Made by a program: the position numbers and the translations under genes
Source of the DNA: Chrysemys picta bellii
Taxonomy: Eukaryota > Chordata > Testudines > Emydidae
NCBI RefSeq assembly: GCF_011386835.1
Contig: NC_088797.1
Span: forward strand, 64,381,587 to 64,445,586
DNA length: 64,000 nucleotides
Reading direction: 5' to 3'
Shown: positions 1 to 10,980 of the stretch, piece after piece
How the letters are laid out: every line of letters starts with the position of its first letter
Position numbering within the stretch: the first letter of the stretch is position 1
Notes under the pieces: model-generated
Seen by the model: only the letters and a program-made list of their open reading frames with translations
Told to the model about the DNA's origin: nothing
Database searches by the model: none

Positions 1-2430
1 CACAGGGACATCTGAAATAGAGCAACCATGAGGTGAGTAACCTCTCCTTATGCTGCCAGAGTTTGCTGAAAAGTGACATTTCTGATAATGGCCATCCTCA
101 AATCAGTAGGAGGTTCACATATACTATCACATATACCAGTTGAAATAAATACATTTCAACTATATTTCACAATCTACTAATAGTCAAAATAGCCTCTTGA
201 TTTATGATCACTAATTTCTGAACCCAAGTGATATTAATCTTAAATAGTCATGTACAGTATATACACATATTATATGTATGTGCATAATTTTAATAATTCT
301 CAAGCTTTTTTGCAATGAAACTTATAGTTTATTTGGTTTTGACCTTTTTTTAATGAATCTCACATCATCTTTTGGAAAATTCATTGCTGGAATATTTCCA
401 TTTAGAACATCTACTTGCCAAATGTAGTAGTAGTATTATAAAGTGGGTGTAACTTCCTTTGCCAATCATATTAGCTATGCTAGCAGAATGGAATGCTTAA
501 GTACAGGCAGCTGTTTGTTCTTCTAGTCACTGTCTCTGATATCCTTTGCTTGGTTGTTAGTACTTGCACAAATATTTAGCAGGTTACTGTGTCAGTTTCA
601 TGTCAGCTATAAAAGTAATTTTGGCACTCTTTCAAATAAACTTTTCTTTTGTGTCTGAAAGAATCCTGAGTTATAGTTAGTGTTTTAAAATATTTCATGC
701 ATAGATTACACAAAATATATTTCTAAAATTGTACACAGATATCAGTGTTATGGAGCATTTTAAAAACACTCTAGGTGTTCATTTATATTTGAAAACTGAA
801 AAACTCTAATAGATCTAAAGCTGAAGCCCTTTATTTTGGCTATGTTAACTTTGTTTAACTCAGCCTGTTATAACTAGGGCTCCGGAGTTCATGAGGTAAC
901 AATATCACAAGACAAAGATACAAGTTGCAGGCATGTTTTGTATTAGCCAAATTTTGCAGTGCTAGACTTGTACATCTAATTTTTGTTTTAGTGTAGAGGG
1001 AAATCTTATGATCTCCTATTCTAAGTACTTAGCTACTGTCCCTTTCACATGGTCATTCTCGTAGGCTCTGGCTTCTTTACCCAAAATGTCTTAGCTTCAG
1101 GGGACCTTTCTTTCTTTTTGTTCATCAGTTGTGTACTGCCTTATTGATATATTCCTTGGAATTGCACTGTGAGCTCATTGATCTGATAATTTTTGTCCCA
1201 TCACTTGATGCTTTGTACTATAGTAATATCCTGTGCAGTTCTATAGCTTGTTCTCTTAAGGCTTTCAAAATTAGGACAGCTGTTTACCTGTTTGTCCATC
1301 ACCTCGTTAGTCCATTAGCATATAAAAATCCCAAAAGATTAAAAATCTGATACTGTTTTAAAAAACAAAATATGGAGTGCACAACAGTTGACAGATACTC
1401 ATGCTTATAGTCATTCCATATATCTCCTGCAGTATGACTACCCTTTCAGAGTCATATCATTGTGGTCAACAGAAGAGTGTACAATCTTTTTTCCATGATG
1501 TTGCAGCAGGGAATGCAATATATCCTGCTAGAACCATTTCACATCCCCAGGTAGGTTGTGCACTGTACATTCAAAAGAGCTTATTACCCCTCTGATAAAC
1601 ATTCATAACTTCCATAATGTTAATGGGAGTTATGCATGCACATCAAGAAGAGAATAGATCCTTATTGCAGTAATGGGATTAACTGAGCTGTGTTTGGTTC
1701 ATTAATTACTGAAATGTGGTCATTAGACTCAAAGAAGAAAGAGTTGCTGTCACGTACTAGTGGACATTGTACTGCTCATTGATTTGCGAAGGCAGAGGTG
1801 ATTAGCAGAACAGTTAATTTTTGGATATTTAATGTAAGAGGTGTGATGAGTGTATATCTGTGAAAAAATTAAAATTCAGTAATTCTGAGAGAAGTGATTT
1901 AAAGCGACAAATCTAATTTGTATAGTTTAAAATAATTAAATGTGAGTTTTATCAAAGTCTGTAAAGAAAAATCTCACTTATTTCTGGCAACCAATTTTGG
2001 TATCCAAGATTATCATGTCAGTCTAATGGAGAAGTACTCATCGGTGTCATCATCTTTATTTTATTGGTTTAGGGTGCCAGCTGTCACCAAGAAAGCCATT
2101 GTGAAACCTCTGTTTTACACCCCTCTCCCCAAAAAAACAACAACCCTCTTGAGTCTAATGATCTTGCTAACCGTTAACCTTGTGTCCAGTTTTCCTTTTC
2201 TGTGTAGGTTTATTGAGATAGTTGTGATGGAGTATCCGGAATCCTCAGATATCCTTGTTTTGAGTCCGCCTGCTTTCAGATTTGCGTATAGAGTGTAGGA
2301 TCTGTACTAATAGTTTTGGTTGCTCTGGGGCCCTTTAAGAAAATGGTCTGCCAACAGCCGTCTTTCTATTTTATTGAGGAAAGCATAAGTGTTTCTACTA
2401 ATTACAACTGTAGCACTGTGTCTTAGAGAG
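1..2430. other. Intronic AT-rich DNA, nothing recognised
   Basis: AT-rich sequence with no recognised repeat, exon or RNA gene. The longest open frame (1942-2298, 118 codons) has no domain and no plausible splice context, and is taken as chance. Confidence 0.6.
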
Positions 2431-2640
2431 AGAAAGATGGGCTTATAGGTAGACTGGTCCCAGGCTATAGAGCACTTTATAGGTGAAAACTAACATTTTA
2501 AATCTGTCTGGGATAGGTAATCAGTGCTCCAAGATGTTGCAGTAGTCCAAATGTGAAGTTGCATAGATGAAAGTAGCAACATCTGCATCCAAATGAGCAT
2601 TGCCTTCTGGCCAGGTGTAGATGGCCAAATGCCACATTAG
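2430..2640. repeat. Possible LINE-derived fragment
   Basis: Contains phrases such as 'ttgcagtagtcca' and 'atctgcatcca' that recur in a widespread amniote LINE-derived repeat. It directly precedes the L2-like fragment. Assignment rests on recall only. Confidence 0.3.
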
Positions 2641-2739
2641 TGGTCATCTTCTATCCTGCACTTTTCTTGGACACTCATTTAGCACCTGGGAGCAAAACTT
2701 GATTTTTCCATCTCGAGTGGGCAAAAAGAAAGCCACATT

Positions 2740-3220
2740 TCTTTCATGTGTGTATCTTGCTACAGTTTTACATGTTTTTGTCACTAGACTACAGTAATCA
2801 GCTTTTTTTATGGGGCTATGCTTTGGTACCATTCAAAAGCAGAAATTGGTGCAGAGTACAGCTGCCCCTTGTATTAAACGGTACCTTATTCAGACAGCAC
2901 AACACACACCAGTGCTCTGTAGTTTTCACTGACTGCCTTGTTTGAGAAGATTTTAAGGGGCTGGTTTTGAGTTAGAAAGGCCTAGCCCTACATCATTTGG
3001 AATCTGTCATTTGAGAGATCAGCTGTCTCTCTTCGATACCACCAGTTGTGATCAGCAGTGGCATTCTTGCTAACACCCTGTCAGTGTAAAAGGGAGGAGG
3101 TTAGTGGCCAGGAACATTCTCTGAGTGATCCTTGACTCTGGATCTCAATCCCCACATATTTGGTTGCATTGTTCAACCTTACAAGTAAACTTCATAGCTG
3201 ACTTTTTTTTCTGAGGCTTT
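2740..3220 (+). pseudogene. L2-like LINE fragment, 3' end of the reverse-transcriptase ORF
   Basis: Translated in shifting + frames, this stretch resembles the C-terminal tail of L2-type LINE ORF2: a 'leucine/aspartate-Tyr-Cys-Asn' like start, a 'LV-QN-AAR' like block near 2850-2870, a short loop ending 'LHWLP'-like near 2930, and a 'YHQL' block near 3045. Many stops and frameshifts interrupt it, so it is an old dead copy. L2 encodes endonuclease-reverse transcriptase for target-primed retrotransposition; only the region after the catalytic palm is left here. Family call is moderately sure; exact limits are not. Confidence 0.5.
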
Positions 3221-3599
3221 TGATCGAGGGAAGTATTGAGAGGCAATGAGATACTATGCTGATCAGGGCCTTATAAATACTATTTTAGATAGTTTTGGCT
3301 GGTTGGATATGGCAGTTATTACTTATTGTTGGTGAATATTACTCTAGTTAGAATAGATTTGGCTGAGCATGGTTTTTATATTTTGTTATTTGATAGGTAC
3401 TTAAAATAAATTATAAAGTTTAATTTATTATCTGATATTCTTTTCTGTTTAGAAAAGATTGACTCCAAATGCTTAGAATTTGATGGGATTTCTGTACAAA
3501 TCTTTTCCAAAATGGAGAATTATTTCATAAGTAAGTAAAGTCGATTTCAATGTCTCAATACTGGTGACATCCTAGCAGAATTTTTGGAAGCCTTCTTGA

Positions 3600-4260
3600 T
3601 CCATTGCTAACTTCACACGCTCAGCGTCAGGAATCAGGACCCGCAGCAGAACTAGTATATAGACAGCCAAATGAGCGCAGCTCGCCTATAGTAAACCGAC
3701 TGACAGGCAGAGCTAGTGCTAGGCATAAGCAGACTAAGCAATTACCTAGGGCTCGGAGCAGCTCAACGAGGCCCCTATTCACTTTTTATTATGAGTTGTG
3801 TCGGGGAGGGTGGCCCAAAATATTCCTGTGTGGGCCCCCAGTGGGCTAGCACCACCTCTGCTGACTGGCTACATGGTCTGATCGGTTGGAAGAGTCAGCA
3901 GACTGGCCATTAAGCCCAGCAGCAGTTCAGTAGCTGCTTAAAGCATTTCCCCATGGCTGCAATAGCTCCTGCTCCTGCTTGTTCCCACTATATTTTGTCC
4001 CGCTCCTGCCTTGGCCCTTGTCTTGTCCCTGCCTTGCCTCTCCCCAGGCTCTGTACCTCGGCTCTGATCGGTGACTTCTGACTCAGGCTCAGATGCATGG
4101 CTCTGCCATCTGGCCTCTGACTCTGGTTCACCCTTAGTTCAAATTTCTCACTCTGGATCTGACCCTTGGCTCCTGTTCCTGGCTACTGATTCCAGTTGTA
4201 AGCACTAGGCTTGATTCCTGCTCCAACTCCAGGCACAACCACCCACATACCAATCACTGA
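3600..4260 (+). repeat. Possible LTR-retrotransposon remnant with pyrimidine-rich CTGGCTCTGACT-like repeats
   Basis: From about 3955 to 4220 the sequence is a chain of degenerate 10-14 nt units built on 'ctctgactctgg'. Such tails occur in turtle Gypsy-like LTRs. I see no clear TG...CA ends or target duplication, so the class is uncertain; it could be a plain decayed minisatellite. Confidence 0.3.
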
Positions 4261-4299
4261 CACACAGCAGCTGATCTTCTGGTGATCTACCACATGCTG

Positions 4300-4870
4300 T
4301 CTATCCATCTCTTCACTGCTTGTCCCCTAGTACGATGACCTGCCACCATTCCTTCCATGATACCTTTCTCAAGGTTATTTCTATCTGTACACCTGATATG
4401 ATTCCTGTAATATTTCTAATTTCTGTCCAAGAACTACATAAGTCTTTGCCAGCACCACATCTGAAAGGCTCCAATTTTCTTCTTGTCAGCAGCATTAATT
4501 TCCCAGGATTCTCATCTATAAGTCACTATGGAAAAAAATTAAGTTTTTCACTAGTCAAACCTTTGTGTATTTTGAGATGCTACAATGATTCCACACTTCC
4601 GTAAGGGAGACCATGGCTGAAGGAGCCATCCCTAGTCATCTTCTAACTTCTTTGAAACAATCTCCTTGGTTGAATATGTATGATCCCACATAATTAAATT
4701 CAACAACTGCCTCTATAGCTTGACGATTAATCGTGATGTCCACTTGTATCCTATTATAATTGATTTGTGTCAACATACACGCATTTTGTTCTTGCCAAGT
4801 TCAGGGATAGTCCCTGTTCCTCACTATTTTTGTGGACTCCAACATTTGTTGCGCTGCACTGATGTTTGAG
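4300..4870 (-). pseudogene. RTE-type LINE, C-terminal part of reverse transcriptase (minus strand)
   Basis: On the minus strand this segment holds broken frames resembling the end of RTE/BovB-type ORF2. One block, around 4310-4500, reads like the 'K-I-FxMWC' tail; another, around 4640-4860, resembles 'GLSLN-ARTK' followed by a 'FNYVGSY'-like block. The order on the minus strand continues that of the segment at 5780-6830, so both belong to one element interrupted by about 0.9 kb of other DNA. Stops and frameshifts are frequent, so it is inactive. RTE proteins carry an apurinic endonuclease and a reverse transcriptase; the endonuclease was not found here. Confidence 0.55.
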
Positions 4871-5779
4871 GCAAATAATGTGGCACCCATGGCTGTGAGT
4901 TATCCCGTTGCCACCTGCCTCCAGCATGAGGGAGTCTTGCCTTTGCCAGCTGAGTGTAAACTTCCTAACAGAACAAACCTGTCAGCCACGCAGTCCTTCC
5001 TTTGCCCTGGGATGCCAGCGATTGGCAATAGATGCACCCCAGCTCTCGACTCTCTTCAAAATGTCCCCCAGTGGTATCCAGCCCTTGATCACTGGTTACC
5101 CATAGAAATCCAGATCCTCTGTTCCTAAAGAAACAGTGAACTCCAGTTTACCAGTTTTACCATAGCCTACTGCTCCTGTATCACACACAGCTCTTGAGTT
5201 CAATTATAGTAAAATAAAAAGAAATTTAGTTAAGAAAGAATAGCGATTCAAAGAGAAACAAGCATGGTTACATACAAAACAAAATCATAAAACGCAAACT
5301 AGGGCCTACCCTTAATAATAGTTACCTTTCCTATCTAATAAAGTAGATTTTCAGTCCAAAGTTCAGTCTTTGCAGCTAGAATCCAGTCTGTCATGAAGCA
5401 CCCCCCTCTCATCAAGGTACCTCCCCAGTGAATGGATCCAGTGTGTCTTTCTTCACCCTGTGATATAATGAATAGGTCTTTTGTCTTTATTCACAGATAG
5501 GACGATCCCTGCACTGTTGTATCATTCCTTTTCACTTCCAGGAGTGTCTTGGATGGTTTTTCATTGACTTTTTTGGGTTGGTGAAAAGGTGAACAGTTGA
5601 GCAATACATTACATCATTGGCTAGCTAAGGAGGGGTGACAACTCCCTCCCACTTGAATGGGCCATCGCTGAAATATATAATTCTCTGGTGACTCACTTTC
5701 ATTCCAAGACCATAAGAGCTTAATTTTCAATATAGTTACATCATTCCTTAAATATTACCTGTGCACACACGTTGCAATG
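4871..5779. other. Unclassified DNA interrupting the RTE LINE
   Basis: The RTE coding order breaks at about 4870 and resumes at about 5780. The intervening DNA includes a stretch near 5190-5300 rich in 'agaaa/taaag' and a block near 5390-5660 that resembles sequences seen in turtle LTR-like repeats. No terminal repeats or clear target duplication were found, so whether it is a single insertion is unproven. Confidence 0.35.
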
Positions 5780-6830
5780 ATTATCAGTGAGGTACAAGCT
5801 TTCAGTATAGACCTCACATGCTGTCGTGTATGGATAAATATCAAGAAAATGGTTTGTTTATATGTGGTGAGTTTGCCAAGCCTGAGACAGGAGTTGCTTA
5901 TAAAGAAGTTAACCCTTTGCCAGTTGACACCAGTGGGCCTCTGTGTCACAGTTGTATCATCAGTATTTCTGAAGTCAATTAAGAGGTATCCACCAGTCTA
6001 AATCCTACGTCCTTCCACTTGATCAAAATCTTCCTGGGTTTGTCTAATAATAAATTCTGCATACATGTTGGAAAGCCTTGGAAACAGAATGCAGCCTTGT
6101 CTCACACCATGCCTAGTGGAAAACCACTCATTGTCACACCTCTTGTTTGCACCATGGTCTATTGTTGACACTAGAGACTTGCAATGAGCTCAATGAGATG
6201 CTTCAGAATCCCCATGTCTGCCAGTATCCTCCAGAGACAGTCATGTCAAATGGTATCATACACTTTGGAGCAGTCAATGAAACACATAGTCAGTGTGTGA
6301 TTATACACCCTGCATTTTTCAATGATATGACAGCTTGTTCTGGTGGTAGTTCCGCTTCTATCATTCAATTCATGTGATCCTGAATTATATAGCGCAATAT
6401 TATCAAGGAGATGATAGTAGTTACTGCACTCTGTGATATCCCCTTTTTTTGGTAAGTTTAAAGAGTCCCTTCTTCCCGTCCTGTCAATTTTGAGTCATCC
6501 ATATGTTATGTCAAATTTTCTACATGAGATCAGTACTGTGGTAACCAATTGCTTTTAGCAGTTCTGCTGATCTGTTTTCTACCCCAAGTTTCATTATCAT
6601 ATTAGAATGCATCCTCTCACAGGATTCATGTCTCCGGCCCTATACTCTCTTTTCTGTTCTACTATGTCGTAAGCGGCATACAGAATGCAAGTAATCGCTC
6701 CACCTACATTTGATAAAATCACCTTCAGTAAGAACTCTGCCATTATGATCTTTGATTATTTATTATTACTTCATACTTTCTGCTGAGCCTCTTTTATACC
6801 AAATTTTCTGGGTATACAGAGGACAGTGCT
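5780..6830 (-). pseudogene. RTE-type LINE, reverse-transcriptase palm region (minus strand)
   Basis: Minus-strand translation in several frames gives, from high to low coordinate, RTE-like landmarks: 'PKKGDITECSNYY' near 6450, an 'IIEKCRVYNHTL' block near 6320, 'CFIDCSK' with the first catalytic Asp near 6280, 'HDCLWRIL' near 6240, a 'RQGCILF'-like turn near 6100 followed by 'MYAEFI' near 6060, and a 'TDDTTV' box near 5960 where the catalytic YADD would lie. In-frame stops (for example after 'DTI') show it is dead. The family call (RTE, BovB-like) rests on motif wording; the 5' end toward 6830 is vague. Confidence 0.6.
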
Positions 6831-6891
6831 TTTGTGGGCTTCAATGGAAATGTAGTTTGTTTATTTTGATTCATTGAATATACAGTGTGCC

Positions 6892-7604
6892 TAGGTTTAC
6901 CATATGTCCGGATTTTCCCAGACATGTCCGGCTTTTTGGGCCTCAAATCACCATCCTGGAGGAAATCCCCAAAAGCTGGACATGTCCGGGAAAATAGGGA
7001 GGGAGGGGTCGTGGGGCTTGGGTCCGGGCCGGAGCCACTGGGACCGGCGGTGCTCGGCCAGGGGCCAGCGGTGCTTGGACGGAGCCGCTGGGGCCGGCGG
7101 TGCTCAGCCGGGGGCCGGAGCCGCTGGAGCCAGTGGTGCTTGGACGGGGGCCGGCATGCTCGGACAGGGGCCGGAGCCGCTGGGGCCGGCGGTGCTTGGA
7201 TGGGGGCCGGAGCCGGCGGTGCTTGGCTGGGGCTGCTGGGGCCAGGGCAGGCCAGAACCAGGGCCGGCGCTCCAGGGCCCGAGACGAGCCGGGCGGGAGA
7301 CGCCAGGGCCAGAGCCTCTTGGCCTGGGTCGGCCAGCCACCGGAGGGAGCCGCTCGGCCAGGGGGGCCAGACTGGGCCGCGCTGCGCCCCTCCCCAGCCC
7401 CAGCTTACCTGCTGCCTCCCTGTTTCAGGCTTCCTGTGAACATTAGATTCGCGGGAAGCAGGGGAGGGGGAGGAGCAGGGGGCGGAGCGTTCAGGGGAGG
7501 GGTCAGAGTTGGGGCGGGACTGGAGGCGTGAAAGGGGCGGAGTTGGGGCGGGGCCGGGGCCCTGTGGAGTGTCCTTTTTTTTAAATTAAAATATGGTAAC
7601 CCTA
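6892..7604. mobile_element. Non-autonomous hAT element, 713 bp, GC-rich core
   Basis: The ends are inverted: TAGGTTTACCATATGTCCGG on the left and a right end whose complement begins TAGGGTTACCATA. It is flanked by a perfect 8-bp duplication AGTGTGCC (6884-6891 and 7605-7612), which is the hAT signature. The interior (7020-7560) is a GC-rich degenerate repeat of about 30 bp built on 'gccggagccgctgg'. No transposase is present. Long open frames in the core (6885-7439 and others) are a by-product of the repeat and are not genes. The same terminal family occurs at 21324-22526. Confidence 0.85.
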
Positions 7605-7612
7605 AGTGTGCC

Positions 7613-9129
7613 CATATACTGGAAACAGTAGCTTGGTTTCTTTCCCAACTTCATTCAATTAGTTTCTGCAGTTGAAGGGCTCATATCTAGTTCAAGGAAG
7701 TCTAGCGTTGTACCAACAGGATGTTCAGGGGAGGACCACCACAGGAATTTCTTGAGGAAGTTCCATTGTTGCACTGCTCCCAGACAGAAGTTCAGGTTTT
7801 TAACTGGGAGATCAGCTGACTGAACTCTCTCCACAAGTAGCATGTTATTCAAAGGCCCAGCTTTCCTTCTCCAGAATGGCATTGTCTTCAAGGGCCATTT
7901 ATCACAATATGCAAGATATACCTGAGAAATTTAGAGTCATTCTATCTGCAAAGTGATAAATGTGATACCTTTAATGACACTTAATCATATGTGCAGGATA
8001 CTTATAGTTTTGTGCCCTCCCTATTTGAAGGTAGTTTATTTACATCTTATCACTACACCATTTTCTTACATGAAAAGAAGTTCTATGTTCATTATAAAAT
8101 CCTCAGTTCCACAAATCAGCTGATTTCAATCGACTCTGATAAAGGCTACTGATACACCATAACTGGGCTTCATTTTTACATGCCATGGTTTGCCAGAATT
8201 TATCACTCTTCTCTAAGTTCCTGTTTGCTATTTTTGTTCTTTCTGCATACACTGGAAGCTGCTCTGCCTCATTTTTGAGTGTACTATTGGCAGCGGTGTA
8301 CATTGGCAATATTTAGGATTTTTTTTTAGGGAATCTAAGAAACTTCAGGAATAAACTGGGACTCCTGTATTATGACACTTTTTCTTTTAGCACTCAATAA
8401 CTTTCTGACATCTGGAGTATACTGTATATGATCCCTGTGTGGGTTAAAGGGATTTCTGCAGCTGAAATTACAACATAGATAGCTTCCTAAATGTGCAGTC
8501 TGAAGTTTTGCAAAGCTACCCTCCTGTTTTTACTTGTTTCTGAAAGATCAAGATAGTCATGCTGATGTTTTCCTAGTTCTAAGTTTTTAATACTGCTATC
8601 CCTTGTTCAAACTTGAGTCATTTATTACAATGGTTAATGGATTAGCAAGGAAATTAGGTACAGTTCTTGGATTAAAGAATGCTACTTTTGGCTTTCAGTA
8701 AAGGAAAACTTTTTTTTAAAGTTGAAATTATTATATTGAAAGTCATATTTAATTGTAGGAATGACTGTAACCACATTGTTTTCCTACATATATCTCCATA
8801 AACTTTCTAAAATATTAAAATACTAGTTTAGAGTGGGATTTTAACGAATACATTTTGGAAAGTAAGGTATTTATTTTGGCTTCTTAACAGCCCCTTCCCC
8901 CACTCCCCCCGGTCAAAGGATGGACTTTTAATATCACTGATTCTGGAAGGGATCCTCACTCTGAGCTGCAATTTCTCTACCTCTGGAAATCAGTGGTGGA
9001 TCAGCCTAGAGATGTGGCAAATCTGGATACAGGAGTGTGCTTGGGACTGTGGCTGCCTGGGCACTGCCTAAGATAAGATAAGACAAATAGTGGGGGTGAC
9101 AAATGTGGTTATATAACTGTAAGAAAAGA
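7613..9129. other. Intronic DNA, nothing recognised
   Basis: No repeat family, exon or RNA gene recognised. Minus-strand frames of 78 codons (7655-7891) and 68 codons (8103-8309) have no recognisable domain. Confidence 0.55.
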
Positions 9130-10980
9130 ATTACAGAAGTGTAGGGCTGGAAGGGATCTCAACAACTCATCAAGTCCAGCCCACTGCATTAAGAACGGAC
9201 CAAGTACACTTGATATATATTTGTTCAACCTGTTCTTGAAAACTTCAGTGATGGAAATGCCACAACCTCCCTTGAAAGTTTGTGCTAGTGCTTAACTACC
9301 CTTATAGTTAGAAAGTTTTTCCTAATATCTAACCTAAATCTCCCTTGCTGTAGATTAAGCCCATTACTTCTTGTCCTACCTTCAGTGGACAGGGAGAACA
9401 ATTGGTCACAGTCCTCTTTATAACTGACCTTAACATATTTGAAGACCACTATTAGGTCACCCCACAGTTGTGTTTTCTCAAAACCTTTCGTCATAGGTCA
9501 GGTTTTCTAAACCTTTTATCATTTTTATTGCTTCCCTATGGGCTCTCTCCAGTTTGTCCACATTTTTCCTGAAGTATGGCGCATAAAATTGGACACAGTT
9601 CTCCAGCTGAGGCCTCACCAGTACCGAATAGAGCAGTACAATTACCTCCCACGTCTTGCATACAAAGCTTCTGATAATACACCCCAGAATGATATTAGCC
9701 TGTTTCACAACTGTATCACATTGTTGACTCACATTCAATTTGTGATCCCCAGATCCTTTTCAGCAGTACTACCATCTAGCTGGTTATTCCCCACTTTGTA
9801 ATTATGCATTAGATTTTTCCTTCCTAAGTGAAGTATTCTGCACTTGTATTTATTTAATTTCATCTTGTTGAATTCAGACCAATTCTCCAATTTGTCAAGA
9901 TCCTCTGAATTCCAATCCTGTCCTCCAAAGTGCTTGCAACCCCTCCCTGCTTGGTGTTTGCAAATTTTATAAGCATACTCTCCACTTCACTATTGAAATC
10001 ATTAATGAAAATATTGATTTTTACCAGATCTTGGACTGTCCCTTTTGGGACCCCTCTCGGTACACCCTCCCAGTTTAACAGTGAACCACAGATAACTACT
10101 TTTTGAGTAAGGTCTTTCAAACAGTCGTGCACCCACCTTATAGCAAATTAATCTAGATTGCATTTCCCTTGTTTGCTTATGAAAGTGTTATGTGAGACTG
10201 TGTCAAAAGCCTTACTAAAATCAAGATGTATCCCATCTATTGCTTCCTCCCATCCTCTAGGCCAGCAGTCCTATCAAAGAAGGATATGAAGGTGGTTTGG
10301 CATGATCTGCTCTTGACAAATCCATGCCAGCTATTCCTTATAGCCCTGTTATCCTCCAGGTGCTTACAAATTGATTGTTTAATAATTTGTTCCAGATCTT
10401 TCCAGGTATCAAAGTTAGACTGACTGCTCTATAGTTCCCCAGATCTTCTTTGTTCCACTCTTTAAATATAGGTGCTGTGTTTGCCCTTCTCCAGCCTTCT
10501 GGAACCATACCTATCCTCCATGAGTTCTCGGAGATAACGTGGCTAATGGTTCTGAGACAACTTCAGCTAGTTCCTTAAGTACCCAATTCATCATGACCTG
10601 CCAACTTGAATACAGCTAACTTATCTAAATATTCTTTAACCTGTTATTTCCATTTTTTTTTTGGTTGGCATTCCCTTGTTGATATTAATTGAGTTGAATA
10701 TCTGGTCATCATTAACCCTTTTTAATGAAGACTGAAGCAAGGTAGGCATTTAACCTCAACCTTCTTGATGTCCTGAGTTATTGGCGCTCCTTTTCCCTTA
10801 AATAAAGGAACTACACTTTCCTTCATCTTTCTCTTGCTCTCAGTGTATTTAAAGAACTACTACTTATTACCTTTTATGTCCCTTGCTTGGTTTAACTCAT
10901 GTTTTGGCTTAGACTTTGTTTTTGTCCATCCTTTTGAGATAAAAGTCTGTTATGATCAATGTTTGAGCCTGCTGTCTTTT
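9130..10980 (-). pseudogene. 5'-truncated CR1 LINE (minus strand), decayed reverse transcriptase and 3' end
   Basis: The low-coordinate edge (about 9130-9180) is the complement of a CR1 3' UTR ('ggctggaagggatctc' block). Moving up, minus frames show CR1 ORF2 C-terminal landmarks: 'RRDIRKNF..R.VKHWN'-like around 9300; 'LYSVLVRPQLE' and 'ERAHREAIKMIKGLE' around 9490-9660; and, around 9900-10130, a 'VPKGTVQDL' box with 'FIND' and a decayed 'FADD'-like box reading 'FANT'. The catalytic Asp pair is lost and frames are broken. Beyond about 10700 similarity continues weakly. It lies in the antisense direction relative to ADK, as do most LINEs here. Confidence 0.8.

Noticed and set aside
1942..2298. 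118-codon open frame
   Set aside because: No domain, no splice context, ordinary intron composition.
6885..7531. Three overlapping open frames of 143-184 codons, Gly/Ala/Arg-rich
   Set aside because: They lie in the GC-rich core of a hAT element and are open in several phases because of the repeat; no domain.
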